64,000 bases of DNA from the NCBI GenBank assembly GCA_018402235.1, contig JAGYJJ010000004.1, positions 1-64,000 of the forward strand, read 5' to 3'. This stretch comes from Candidatus Nanopelagicales bacterium. Its GTDB lineage: Bacteria; Actinomycetota; Actinomycetes; S36-B12. The notes under the pieces were generated by a model that saw only the letters and a list, made by a program, of their open reading frames with translations, made no database searches and was not told the DNA's origin. Position numbers and translations under genes: made by a program. Below, one piece after another: positions 1-8,106 of the stretch; the first letter of the stretch is position 1, and each line of letters begins with the position of its first letter.

Positions 1-32
1 TTGTTGTCTTCATCGGGCAATAGACTGCCGAT

Positions 33-326
33 ATGTCCAAAGCCGATAACCACGAAATTGGTGGCTACCACCTCAACCACAAGCAGCTCGATGCCCTCAA
101 GCGGGTGTATGCCCATCCAGTGGCGCACAACCTGACCTGGCACGAAGTGCGCACCTTGTTGGATGCGGTAGGTGAGGTCGAGGAGAAGCACAACGGTTCG
201 TGGCGGATCACCATCGCCGGACAGCCCGAGGTTTTCGACCCCAACCACGGCAAGGATCTGACCGTCGAGCAGGTCATGGACCTGCGCCGGATGCTCACCG
301 CAGCGGGATTGGAGCCCTCAGCATGA
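33..326 (+). CDS. Small hypothetical protein, possible HicA-like fold
   Basis: This is a 97-residue cytosolic protein with no signal peptide or membrane segment. The ATG start is the first in the frame. Residues about 38-90 run as a helix (WHEVRTLLDAVGEVEE), a short strand pair around HNGSWRITIAG, and a helix with DPNHGKDLTVEQV. That order loosely resembles the HicA/double-stranded-RNA-binding-like fold, but the classical GSH residue set is not clear, so function is not assigned. Its stop overlaps the start of the next gene (ATGA, 323-326), so the two are probably translationally coupled and may work together. Confidence 0.7.
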   Translation: MSKADNHEIGGYHLNHKQLDALKRVYAHPVAHNLTWHEVRTLLDAVGEVEEKHNGSWRITIAGQPEVFDPNHGKDLTVEQVMDLRRMLTAAGLEPSA

Positions 327-808
327 ACCAGCCACAACCTGTGGAGCCAGGCAATCCCGAGCGCGTGGCGGATCTGATTGACGTTGTTGGCCACTACATG
401 GTGGTCGCGATCGACTTTCACGAATCACGTATTTATCTGTTGGATGGTGGGGGAGTGACCCGCCCGGAGAAGATCGTGCCGCTGGATCCGCGCGGTTACC
501 ACGCGCACCTGCACACCAAGGCGGGCACTGTCCGCGGCTGGTATGACCCCGACGATGTTGAGGTGTGGCGGTCTTTGGCTTCACAGTTGCAAGGAGCAGC
601 GGCAGTGCTGCTGTTGGGTCACGGCAACGGCAAGGCAAATGCCTCGCACCAGTTCATCGCTTACGTGGAAAAGCACGACCGCGAATTGGCGCCGGCGATC
701 TTGGGCGACCTGCGGGTGGATGTCGATGACCTCACCGACGCGCAGATCGTGCGCCTGGGGCAGGAGTTCTTCGATATGGCGCCGCCGCGGTCGGATCGCA
801 CTGCGTAG
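323..808 (+). CDS. Hypothetical protein with eRF1 domain-3-like C-terminal half
   Basis: The product is 161 residues, read from the ATG that overlaps the upstream stop. A longer open frame extends upstream but would run through the preceding gene. Residues about 25-60 contain VVAIDFHESRIYLLD, a typical opening strand. The later stretch AVLLLGHGNGKANASH followed by a helix and LTDAQIVRLGQEFFD resembles bacterial release-factor-like or host-attachment families, which carry a glycine-rich loop, a Lys and a late TDAQLV helix. This is a family resemblance judged by eye. The likely role is in translation or RNA binding, but it is not established. Confidence 0.6.
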   Translation: MNQPQPVEPGNPERVADLIDVVGHYMVVAIDFHESRIYLLDGGGVTRPEKIVPLDPRGYHAHLHTKAGTVRGWYDPDDVEVWRSLASQLQGAAAVLLLGHGNGKANASHQFIAYVEKHDRELAPAILGDLRVDVDDLTDAQIVRLGQEFFDMAPPRSDRTA

Positions 809-850
809 TTTCGATCGCTCGTCGCTGCGTTGTCGGCCTAGGGTTGGCAC

Positions 851-2052
851 GTGCGGCGCGTAGTGATCTTGGGAAGTACTGGGTCTATCGGAACCCAGGC
901 GTTGGATGTGATCCGGCGTAACCCCGAGCGGTTCACGGTGGTCGGTTTGGCTGCCTCAGGTGCTCGCATGGAGTTGCTGCTGGCACAGATTCAAGAGTTT
1001 GCGCCGTCGGTGGTGGCGGTGTCGTCGTCGTCATCGGTATCTGACCTGCAACTGGGTATGTATGCGTGGGCCAAGGAGAACAGGGTATGCCGAAGGGGAA
1101 GCCTCGCTGCCGGGGATCATCGCCGGGCCATCGGCATTGGTCGACATCGCCGGTATCGAATGCGATGTGGTGGTCAACGGGCTCGGCCGGAGCCGCTGGG
1201 TTGGAACCGACATTGGCGGCCTTGCGCGCCGGATCGGTGGTGGCGCTGGCGAATAAGGAATCGCTGATCATCGGTGGGGACCTGGTTCGCGGAATCGCGG
1301 CACCCGATCAGATCGTGCCGGTGGATTCCGAGCACTCGGCGATCGCGCAGTGCTTGCGATCGGGGACGCGTTCGGAGGTCCGACGGTTGATTTTGACCGC
1401 ATCGGGTGGGCCGTTCCGGGGGTGGTCGGCTTCGGAGCTTTCGTCCGTGACGCCTGCGCAGGCGTTGGCGCATCCGACCTGGAACATGGGGCCGCTGGTC
1501 ACGATTAACTCCGCGACCTTGATGAACAAGGGGCTGGAAGTTATCGAGGCCCACCTGTTGTTCGATTTCTCTTTCGCTGACATCTCGGTGGTGGTGCATC
1601 CGCAATCAATCGTGCACTCGATGGTGGAGTACGTGGATGGTTCAACCATCGCGCAGGCATCGCCGCCGGATATGAGGTTGCCGATTGCGTTGGGGCTGGA
1701 TTGGCCCGCGCGAATCGTGGACGCGGCACCGGCGTGTTCGTGGGAAACGGCAACGTCGTGGGATTTCTACCCGCTCGATGAAGAGGCGTTCCCGGCGGTA
1801 GGGCTTGCTCGTCGGGCTGGCTCGGCTGGAGGAACAGCACCCGCGGTTCTCAATGGAGCCAACGAAGTGTGCGTTGATTCGTTCTTGAATGGTGAGCTGC
1901 CGTTCACCGGGATCGTGTCCACGGTTGCCGCCGTGGTGGAAGAACACCTAGAAGGTGCCTGGGTGTCGGGTTCGTCGGTCACGCTCGAGGACGTGTTGGT
2001 CGCGGATGCGTGGGCACGTGGTCGGGCTCGGGATTTGGTGGAGTCGAGCTAG
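851..2052 (+). CDS. dxr: 1-deoxy-D-xylulose 5-phosphate reductoisomerase (frame-disrupted)
   Basis: Dxr makes 2-C-methyl-D-erythritol 4-phosphate from DXP with NADPH, the first committed step of the MEP isoprenoid pathway; ispG of the same pathway lies at 23767. The GTG start is followed by [19 protein letters not shown], the NADPH-binding loop. Further on, [31 protein letters not shown] and HPTWNMG are Dxr signatures. The gene is not in one frame. The first part lies in the frame of 851, residues reading [14 protein letters not shown] lie in a second frame (about 1085-1181), and [13 protein letters not shown] onward in a third. The span of 1202 nt fits two extra single bases, one near 1077-1087 and one C at about 1182. 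Corrected length is about 399 residues, normal for Dxr. Sequencing or assembly error is more likely than loss of an essential gene. Confidence 0.9.
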
Positions 2053-2064
2053 GTATCGGTTTCC

Positions 2065-2155
2065 GATCGGGCCGTTAGATCGGACCGGTAGATCGGGCCG
2101 TTAGATCGGGCCGTTAGATCGGGCCGTTAGATCGGGCCGTTAGATCGGGCCGTTA
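2065..2155. repeat. 13-bp tandem repeat, seven units
   Basis: Seven head-to-tail copies of GATCGGGCCGTTA lie right after the dxr stop. The second copy differs (GATCGGACCGGTA) and the others are identical. Each unit contains GGCC and GATC. The repeat is non-coding and sits at the left edge of the accessory block between dxr and rseP. Confidence 0.95.
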
Positions 2156-2236
2156 GTAGGTGATTGCTCGGCAGATTCCTGCAGATAAGGGCTAGCCCTT
2201 TGGCTGTTGGTGGTGCGGCGGGTTTGGCTTGGGTTC

Positions 2237-2532
2237 ATGAGGAGTGGGTGGGTCGCGGGTTTAGTCGCGGTTGGTGTGGTTGCTGCTGTTGGTCTGGGGG
2301 CGTTGGCGGACTGGCTTTGTTATCTGCCCATCAGCAGCGCATCTTGAGATCCATTGCCAGTGGGGCATCGAACAAGAAAATTGCTGCAGATCTGGGAGTG
2401 TCGGTCAAGTCCGTAGAGAACGCGACCGCAAGTGCACTTCGGGCGCTGGGGATCGATGGCACCGACGATGATGTGAACGTGCGGGTGATGGCAACGGTGA
2501 CCTACCTGCGACTGGCGGCTCGCCCTGTGTGA
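2237..2532 (+). CDS. Small LuxR-type HTH protein, probably frame-disrupted or a truncated regulator
   Basis: Residues encoded at about 2318-2532 form a clear LuxR/NarL-type helix-turn-helix: LSAHQQRILRSIASGASNKK, then IAADLGVSVKSVEN and ALRALGI. The tail (NVRVMATVTYLRLA) resembles the end of the response regulator at 3613. Upstream in this frame the translation looks non-coding. In a neighbouring frame, an ATG at 2237 opens MRSGWVAGLVAVGVVAAVG, a hydrophobic membrane-anchor-like stretch. One missing base near 2300-2320 would join the two into a roughly 98-residue membrane-anchored HTH protein. Alternatively this is the 3' remnant of a response regulator. No receiver domain is visible. Confidence 0.45.
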
Positions 2533-2600
2533 TGGTGCTTGGTCAGGTGATGTCGCTGGCTCTGCGAACGGTCGTGCTTCGAGCGCAGATGACGAGTGTG

Positions 2601-3089
2601 TCATTCACGATTTGGATAGATCCCGGTCAGGGCAATGAAGGCGCCCGAGACCGTTGGGAGCGCGAAATTCTTGCGCCCATCGCCCCCGAAGGCAGTACCG
2701 AGCAGGGAGTACAGCGTTGGGTTTTGTGATAACGGAATCAGTGAGCCATCGCACAGTGCCCATCCCGATGGCGGAGATGCTTCGGAGGAGTACACGACTT
2801 CACCAACGTTGTGGTCATCCACCAGGCGATAGTTGGGTACTGGAACCGGGTGGTCGCTCGGGAAAGTCCCGGTAGCAACTACGTAAGGAACCAGATTCGC
2901 AGGCGCCGAAGAGATTAAGTTTGGGACGGTGAAGTTGATACCGGTGGAGTCGCTCGGTTCCGCGCCGATCGCGGCGGCTAGTTGCCCGTAAGTGTCGGCG
3001 GAGTAGGTAGCTCCGTCGCATCGCAGACAGTTTCCAATTCCGTTCCAATACGACGTCCACAAGAACGTGTCGCCGATGTTGCGGTTCAT
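2601..3089 (-). CDS. Phage tail collar-domain (microcystin-dependent-type) protein
   Basis: The 162-residue product ends with PPSGWALCDGSLIPLSQNP, then LYSLLGTAFGGDGRKNFALP. This is the hallmark of the tail-collar domain found in phage tail fibres and in bacterial MdpB/microcystin-dependent-like proteins. The N-terminal half contains a second, degenerate copy of the same idea (CLRCDGATYSADTYGQLAAAIG ... INFTVPNLIS), so the protein is probably two collar-type repeats. It starts at an ATG overlapping the stop of the Tat-signal gene (3086-3089), so the two are co-translated. No other phage structural genes are nearby. The role is unknown; a secreted or surface-display function is possible. Confidence 0.75.
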   Translation of the reverse strand: MNRNIGDTFLWTSYWNGIGNCLRCDGATYSADTYGQLAAAIGAEPSDSTGINFTVPNLISSAPANLVPYVVATGTFPSDHPVPVPNYRLVDDHNVGEVVYSSEASPPSGWALCDGSLIPLSQNPTLYSLLGTAFGGDGRKNFALPTVSGAFIALTGIYPNRE

Positions 3090-3490
3090 GAAATGCCGCC
3101 TGGGACCGGCTGGCGATGGATCACGGCGCTGTAGCGGTTGGGTCGGATTTGGACGAGATGAAGGGGAACTTCTCTTCCGTCTGAATTAGTCAGCGTGGTG
3201 GTTCCATGGCCGGGATGCTTTCCGGCTTCTTTGGCAAAAATCACTTCGAAGGAGTTGCGATCGAAGCGGTTATCACCGCTATGCGAGCGAATCGCACGTT
3301 TGCCTTTGACAACAAGGCTGCCGTTGGGGATCGCCCAGACCGAGCCGCGAGGGAAAAATCCACGTCGGTAAATCGGATCGTTGATTCGATTGCTGGGCTT
3401 CGCCGACGCCACGGCTAGTGATGGGGAAGCCAGCGCCACAGCGGTCCCGCCAGCCAGCCCGATCGCGGCAAGAAAGCCGCGACGACCCAT
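3086..3490 (-). CDS. Tat-exported hypothetical protein
   Basis: The chosen ATG opens MGRRGFLAAIGLAGGTAVAL, a twin-arginine signal (RRGFL followed by a hydrophobic core) with a likely cleavage after an Ala-x-Ala near residue 30. An upstream in-frame extension exists but would bury this signal. The mature part is about 105 residues, rich in Arg and Asn, with short strand-like segments (SVWAIPNGSLVVKGKRAI, FEVIFAKEAGKHPG, HLVQIRPNRYSAVIH). I do not recognise the domain. It overlaps the collar-domain gene by four bases, and the pair diverges from the response regulator at 3613, leaving a shared 122-bp promoter region. Confidence 0.7.
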   Translation of the reverse strand: MGRRGFLAAIGLAGGTAVALASPSLAVASAKPSNRINDPIYRRGFFPRGSVWAIPNGSLVVKGKRAIRSHSGDNRFDRNSFEVIFAKEAGKHPGHGTTTLTNSDGREVPLHLVQIRPNRYSAVIHRQPVPGGIS

Positions 3491-3612
3491 GCGCACATCT
3501 ATGTTGTTTATGGCGGAAGTGGACCACGGCGCCGGTGGTTCACCTATTGCCGCCGCGGTGGCATGTTCGGGAAACACACTGAGGGTTCAGGAAGCAGGGC
3601 CTACCATGCAGC

Positions 3613-4257
3613 GTGGAATCTCTAGAGACGGTTGGTCGGGTACTCATCGTCGAGGACGAAGCGTTCACGAGAAATCTGGTGGCGGGGGCGCTTGCCGGGT
3701 CCGGCTGGTTGGTGGAGTCCTGCGGTTCCATCGCGGAGGCGATAGCTGTCATTGAGACTGACGAACCGAATGCTGTGGTCTGTGATCTTGATCTGGGGGA
3801 AGGGCCCACAGGTGTTGACCTGTGCCAGCGGCTGGCGCGCGACTACCCATGGGTTGGTGTGGTGGTACTCACAGCCCACACCTCCCCGGATCTGGCAGTT
3901 TCGTCCCACCAAGGCCTGCCGGCTGATGTCGTCTACCTGGTGAAGAGTGCAGTCCAATCGCCTGCAGAACTCTCCGAAGCGGTGACTGCTGCGATCGGTG
4001 GTCGGAACCGCGACGCAGTCGTTCCCGACCCCGTTTCGGTGATCGAACTCAGCCGTGAACAAGGCGATGTGTTGCGGCTGCTAGCGGCGGCCTACTCGAA
4101 TGCGGCAATCGCGCAAAAGCGGGGGACGACCCTGCGCGCCGCCGAGGCGATGGTTCAGCGCTTGTTCCACGCCCTGGGTATCGAGAACTCGCCAGCTACC
4201 AACGCCCGGGTTCAAGCCGCCGCAATGTGGCACTCTGGGCGAATAGTCATCCGGTGA
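3613..4257 (+). CDS. Response regulator, receiver plus LuxR-like HTH
   Basis: The 214-residue protein has a receiver domain at about 8-128 with the acidic pair in LIVEDE, the phospho-acceptor Asp58 (VVCDLDLGEG), Thr87 in VVLTAHT and the conserved Lys111 (YLVKSAV). A C-terminal domain at about 146-210 (LSREQGDVLRLLAAAYSNAA, LGIENSPATNARVQA) is related to LuxR HTHs. Its recognition helix (KRGTTLRAAEAMV) departs from the usual pattern. GTG is the start, with no other good candidate. Its stop overlaps the GTG of the kinase downstream (GTGA), so the two form a coupled two-component operon. The target genes are unknown. The divergent Tat/collar pair or the nearby RiPP locus are candidates by position only. 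Confidence 0.85.
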   Translation: MESLETVGRVLIVEDEAFTRNLVAGALAGSGWLVESCGSIAEAIAVIETDEPNAVVCDLDLGEGPTGVDLCQRLARDYPWVGVVVLTAHTSPDLAVSSHQGLPADVVYLVKSAVQSPAELSEAVTAAIGGRNRDAVVPDPVSVIELSREQGDVLRLLAAAYSNAAIAQKRGTTLRAAEAMVQRLFHALGIENSPATNARVQAAAMWHSGRIVIR

Positions 4258-6134
4258 TCGGCGCAACCAAGTTCCGTCAGACCCTGGGTATTTCCCGTTC
4301 CACGCTCGTCGAAGAGATCGCCTACTTCGCGCTCAGTCCGAGGACTTTCGTGATCTTTGGCGGATTCGTCCTGATCGCAAGTGGCCTGCGTGCGTATCGC
4401 TGGACACCAGCCTTCGCTGACGTTGCGCCGGTGGTGCTCGTTGCATTGGGATCTCTTGGACTCGGGGCGGTGGTGGGTCGGCTGCTACGAGCAGTAATGC
4501 CGAGGGCCCAGATGTGGTGGGCAGCCCTGCTGCTGTGGGTGGCGTTGGCCTTGTTTCGACACCTAGCCGAAGTTGCGGTGTCCCGGATCGATCTGGACAG
4601 CAGTGCGCAGGTAACAGCACTGTCCGTCGCCTTAAGCACCGGGACTGCGCTCGTTTGGCTGTTCCTCCTTGCGGGATTTCAAGCGGTCAATTCATTACAG
4701 CGGTCAGTGACCGAAGATCTCCGGCAAAGCATCGAGCGTTTGCGTCGGGAAACCGAACGCAGATGGACCGAACTCGACAACGAACGGACGCGCCTCGCTG
4801 CCTTAGTGCAACGCACCATCAGACCAGCTCTTAAGGAGCTGATCGCTGTGTTCTGTGCGCGCGACGTCATTGCACCGTCGGCGGGTTTCGCAGATCTCGT
4901 GTCCGGCATGTCCGAGGACGCGCGCAATCTGGCACGCGAAGCCAGCCATGAGATGAAGCACTTGGCGCAGCGATCGGCCGCATTAGACCGGGCACTCACC
5001 GCCGACCCTGCCCCTGTGCGGACCAATCAGGTGAAACGACCGTTCCTGGCCGCTGCGGGGGCTCGAGTGGAGCCGATGTCGGTGCTGGTTGCTGTACCTG
5101 CTTTGGGGTTCGCTGCCCCTGTTCCGGTTTCGGAGTCAGTGGCGCGCTTGTTGCTGGCTTCTGCGGTCAGTTTTGTGTGCTTAGCGTTGATCTCATGGGT
5201 ATTTGCGCGCATACCGTTCCACGATAGGGCTTCGACGTTGCTGCTGGTCGTGGGTGGAAACGCTGTCGGAGTGGCGGCCGGAATTTTCGTTTCCGGCGCC
5301 TTGATTGGTTCGGTGGTCGCGAACTCACCCACGACGGCGTGGTGGGGCCCGGACAGCGGTCCGTGGCTGCAAGTGCTGGTCTGGGCTGTCGGCACGATCA
5401 TCACAACAGTCGTGTCCTTGATCGTGGCCGATCGCCGGGTGTGGATGCAGTCCGCTGTGCAACTTGCCCAGACTCGGGATGCCCTGAACTCGCTGGACGA
5501 TGACATGCGGCGCCAATACGAGCGGATGGCTGCGCAGACGGCGTCCATGTTGCATGGGCCCATTCAAGGCCGGCTGGCGACTATCGGCATGACGCTCCGC
5601 TTCGCCGGGGATCAAATTTCGGACGAGGAAATGGCCAATCTGGTACTCCTCTTACGGGAGTGCGAGATAGACCTCATGCGTGCGTCACTCGACCCCTGGA
5701 GTGATCATGCGTCAGCGTGGCACGTCCTCAATGCACTGCGTACCCAATGGGCCGGTCTCTTGGCGATCACGTGGTCACTCACCCCCGAGGCCACCGATGA
5801 AATCAACGCCGACTCCGTGCTTGTGCGCAATCTTGAGACTCTCGTTGCTGACTTAGCAAGCAACGCTTCGCGCCACGGCGGCGCCAAGCAACTGAGGCTG
5901 ATGATTTCGCTAACTGCTTCACACTTGCGTGTCCTAGCTCGCGATGACGGCAGCGGTCCTTCATTCCCCGTTGAAGCGGGGATCGGCTTGGGCTCCCTTG
6001 GAGTCAACGGATTGTCGATCACCATCGATCCGGATGGATGGTGTTGCGTAACCGCAACCATTTCCCGCGTTGACCAGGAAGGGAACGTTGGTATGGGGCA
6101 ATTCACGCGCTCGGGGAGTCCCGCAACATTGTGA
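4254..6134 (+). CDS. Membrane sensor histidine kinase, two-halved architecture
   Basis: The GTG at 4254 overlaps the regulator stop and gives 626 residues. The N-terminal half has about four hydrophobic segments followed by a long charged helix (SVTEDLRQSIERLRRETERR) and a helical region without a convincing phospho-His. The second half repeats the plan: four or so membrane segments at about 278-390, then a helix and SMLHGPIQGRLATIGM with His434 as the likely phospho-acceptor. An ATPase domain follows (N-box DLASNASRHGG, G1 box ARDDGSGPS). The kinase core belongs to the HisKA_3/NarL-related group, which fits its LuxR-type partner. The kinase at 46189 has the same two-half plan with the active half first. 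Confidence 0.8.
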   Translation: MIGATKFRQTLGISRSTLVEEIAYFALSPRTFVIFGGFVLIASGLRAYRWTPAFADVAPVVLVALGSLGLGAVVGRLLRAVMPRAQMWWAALLLWVALALFRHLAEVAVSRIDLDSSAQVTALSVALSTGTALVWLFLLAGFQAVNSLQRSVTEDLRQSIERLRRETERRWTELDNERTRLAALVQRTIRPALKELIAVFCARDVIAPSAGFADLVSGMSEDARNLAREASHEMKHLAQRSAALDRALTADPAPVRTNQVKRPFLAAAGARVEPMSVLVAVPALGFAAPVPVSESVARLLLASAVSFVCLALISWVFARIPFHDRASTLLLVVGGNAVGVAAGIFVSGALIGSVVANSPTTAWWGPDSGPWLQVLVWAVGTIITTVVSLIVADRRVWMQSAVQLAQTRDALNSLDDDMRRQYERMAAQTASMLHGPIQGRLATIGMTLRFAGDQISDEEMANLVLLLRECEIDLMRASLDPWSDHASAWHVLNALRTQWAGLLAITWSLTPEATDEINADSVLVRNLETLVADLASNASRHGGAKQLRLMISLTASHLRVLARDDGSGPSFPVEAGIGLGSLGVNGLSITIDPDGWCCVTATISRVDQEGNVGMGQFTRSGSPATL

Positions 6135-6383
6135 TGCGGAGCGCTCGGCATCGCCTCCGACAGCGATCTGATCGGCCTCAGTGCCGAAGATGAATACCAA
6201 AGTCGTGGCTCGGCATTTGTGTCCAGTGGGTAGGTGCTCAACCAGCGCGGTGAGCTCCGGTGAGGAGTCGGCCATCGGATAGAACGCCGTCAACGACCAT
6301 GGGAATGACGTCGACACAGAACGCACTGATGACGAAGGTGCGTTCGTGTTCGCCGGCGCGCGGTGACCGCTTTGTCGGTGCAG
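6135..6383. other. Gene-free spacer between kinase and amidase
   Basis: These 249 bases separate the 3' ends of two convergent genes. Open frames exist on both strands, but none has a plausible start, codon pattern or recognisable motif. I see no strong terminator hairpin with a T-run. Confidence 0.5.
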
Positions 6384-7757
6384 CTACACCCGCAACCCCT
6401 CGGTGCGCAGCCCGGCTACTTCGTATCGCCGAGCGGCAGCGAGTGCGGCGGCAAAGTTTTCGGGGTGAGATGCGAACTGCACCGACCCGACAGTCACGAA
6501 GGGCCAACGCACGATGTTGGCTGGCCAGGTGAAGGCGATCAGCGGCCCGGTGATCGAACTCAGCTCACTCAGGACGCGTTCACCGTTGACAACGCCGGGA
6601 GCGGGCGGGAGCGGAAGGGGCGAAATAACGACATCGAACGCGCGGTAGTGGCGGTTGTAGTGTCGAGAAAAATCCCGAGCGTGCAGTGCTGCCTGGCGCT
6701 GGTGTTCTTGTGGAACGCGTCTGGTGTTGGTCAGGAAGTCGTGGGTGTACGGCTCGATGCGGTCGACGTCGGCGTTTGTCAACAGCGCACGGATGCGATC
6801 ACCCGATCGCGGAGCAAGGGCAGCGAAAAGGTGCTGAACGAAGGGGTGTTCGTCGAGCGGGTCGGCCTCGTCTACGGACCAGTCATCGAGGGTTCGTGCG
6901 GCGGAAAAGAGGTGGGTCGTCATCTCGGGTGTGGCGCGGGTGCCGTCCGGGGCGGTAAGCACGAGCCCCACCCGTGGGTGCCGTGGCGGTGCGTGGAGGT
7001 GAGTGGGCAACGTGTGCGTCGCTTGATGGGCGGCGATTGCATCGCCGACACACGTAGTGATGAAGCCTTCGCCTGCCTCCAGCGGTGCACCTTCGGTGGT
7101 GCCTGAGAAGGTCGCCATCGAGACCACACCGCAGGCGGCGGCGGGTATCCGCAAGGATCCACCCGCATCGTTGCCATGTGCCAGCGGAACCAGTCCGGCG
7201 GCCACAGCAGCAGCGGAACCACCGGACGAGCCACCGGTTCCACGTGTGGAATCGATGGGATTGACCACCGGGTGTTGGGTCAGGGGTTCGCAGGAGGGCA
7301 GCAGCGAGAACTCCGAACAGGCCGACGTTGCGATGATCGACGCGCCAGCTCGCCGTATCTTCGCAACGAACGGGTGGTCGTGGGTAGGTGTTCGTCCCGC
7401 GAGAGAAGCCGATCCGTGTTCTGTCCGCAGACCAGCTGCATCCCGGTTGGCCTTGATGGCAATGGGAATGCCCTCGAGGGGGCTTGCTGGTAGTGATGAT
7501 GGTGGCCGATTGTGTCGGGAACGCGTCTGGGCAATATCGACAAGTGCGTGGATATCCGGGTTTAGTTGCGCTATACGCGTTGCATAGTGATTCCACAGTT
7601 CGGCTTCGGATATCTGTCCGCGCTTGATCGCTGCGCGTTGCTCGCTGACCGTTTCGGAAATCATGACCTGCGTATTCGTCCTTTGCGCCATCTTCGCGTA
7701 GCAATCGGCTACCTGTTGTTCATCTTGTTGCATGTGCGGATAACCGCATATGTTCAT
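6384..7757 (-). CDS. Amidase-signature family hydrolase
   Basis: This is a 457-residue amidase-signature enzyme, which cleaves amide bonds by a Ser-cisSer-Lys triad. The Lys lies in GIPIAIKANRDAAG, the cis-Ser in TRGTGGSSGGSAAAVAAG, and the nucleophile Ser in HGNDAGGSLRIPAAACG. The N-terminal start is uncertain: several in-frame ATGs (7757, 7733, 7691, 7664) exist, and homology-like sequence begins only at about MISETVSEQRAAIKRG (7664). It diverges from the RiPP precursor across a 92-bp spacer, so a shared promoter region is likely. It could be a general amide hydrolase or could act on the peptide product or confer self-immunity; only the family is certain. Confidence 0.88.
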   Translation of the reverse strand: MNICGYPHMQQDEQQVADCYAKMAQRTNTQVMISETVSEQRAAIKRGQISEAELWNHYATRIAQLNPDIHALVDIAQTRSRHNRPPSSLPASPLEGIPIAIKANRDAAGLRTEHGSASLAGRTPTHDHPFVAKIRRAGASIIATSACSEFSLLPSCEPLTQHPVVNPIDSTRGTGGSSGGSAAAVAAGLVPLAHGNDAGGSLRIPAAACGVVSMATFSGTTEGAPLEAGEGFITTCVGDAIAAHQATHTLPTHLHAPPRHPRVGLVLTAPDGTRATPEMTTHLFSAARTLDDWSVDEADPLDEHPFVQHLFAALAPRSGDRIRALLTNADVDRIEPYTHDFLTNTRRVPQEHQRQAALHARDFSRHYNRHYRAFDVVISPLPLPPAPGVVNGERVLSELSSITGPLIAFTWPANIVRWPFVTVGSVQFASHPENFAAALAAARRYEVAGLRTEGLRV

Positions 7758-7795
7758 CGTGGCGTCGTTGGCATTTCAGCTCACGAGCCCTAGTT

Positions 7796-7812
7796 TTACG
7801 AGTGCTTCGTAA
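7796..7812. promoter_or_regulatory. Candidate operator between amidase and RiPP precursor
   Basis: A 6-5-6 inverted repeat, TTACGA-gtgct-TCGTAA, lies 38 bases upstream of the precursor ATG within an AT-richer spacer. This is the kind of site bound by a dimeric regulator. No clear -10/-35 pair could be assigned. The site is an inference from symmetry and position only. Confidence 0.3.
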
Positions 7813-7849
7813 TCAGCGAAGTTTTCGACGAAAAAGTGAAGGGATCCAT

Positions 7850-8074
7850 ATGTCTTACGACGCAATGTTGGATGCAATGAAGAGCGACCCGGCGCTTGCG
7901 CAGCGTCTGCACGATGCGGGCACTGTTTCCGAGCGTGCGCAGATCCTGAAGGAGGCCGGAATTGAGCCGCCCACGCTGGACAGCCCGCTTCCGGGCAAGG
8001 ATCAACTGCCGGCGATGAGCGATGTTGCAGGTGGCGACACCAACTTCAACTTGACTGCTTGCGCAGCTGCATAG
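7850..8074 (+). CDS. RiPP precursor peptide, Nif11/NHLP-type leader
   Basis: The 74-residue peptide starts at the ATG preceded by a purine-rich ribosome site (GAAGGGA). The upstream in-frame extension lacks one. The leader (about 1-62) is acidic and helical, with LDAMKSDPALAQRLHDAG and AQILKEAGIEPP, a pattern like Nif11-type leaders. A linker leads to SDVAGG, a double-glycine site at 61-62 suited to the C39 peptidase encoded at 11696. The predicted core is DTNFNLTACAAA (63-74), with one Cys, two Thr and three C-terminal Ala. The YcaO and TfuA genes follow directly. The core resembles in size and in its D...C-A ending the trifolitoxin core, another TfuA-linked peptide, though the middle differs. 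Confidence 0.85.
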   Translation: MSYDAMLDAMKSDPALAQRLHDAGTVSERAQILKEAGIEPPTLDSPLPGKDQLPAMSDVAGGDTNFNLTACAAA

Positions 8075-8106
8075 GTAATCAGATGTCGGGACAAAGAGGT
8101 GGAGCA

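Noticed and set aside
2065-2155. CRISPR array
   Set aside because: The 13-bp units are contiguous with no spacers and no cas genes are in the window.
2601-3490. Prophage remnant
   Set aside because: A single collar-domain protein next to a Tat protein is not enough; there is no capsid, terminase, integrase or other tail gene.
6238-6507. Minus-strand ORF ending in a hydrophobic stretch (TFVISAFCVDVIPMVVDGV)
   Set aside because: It overlaps the amidase 3' end, has no ribosome site or homology I recognise, and its upstream part is an antisense shadow.
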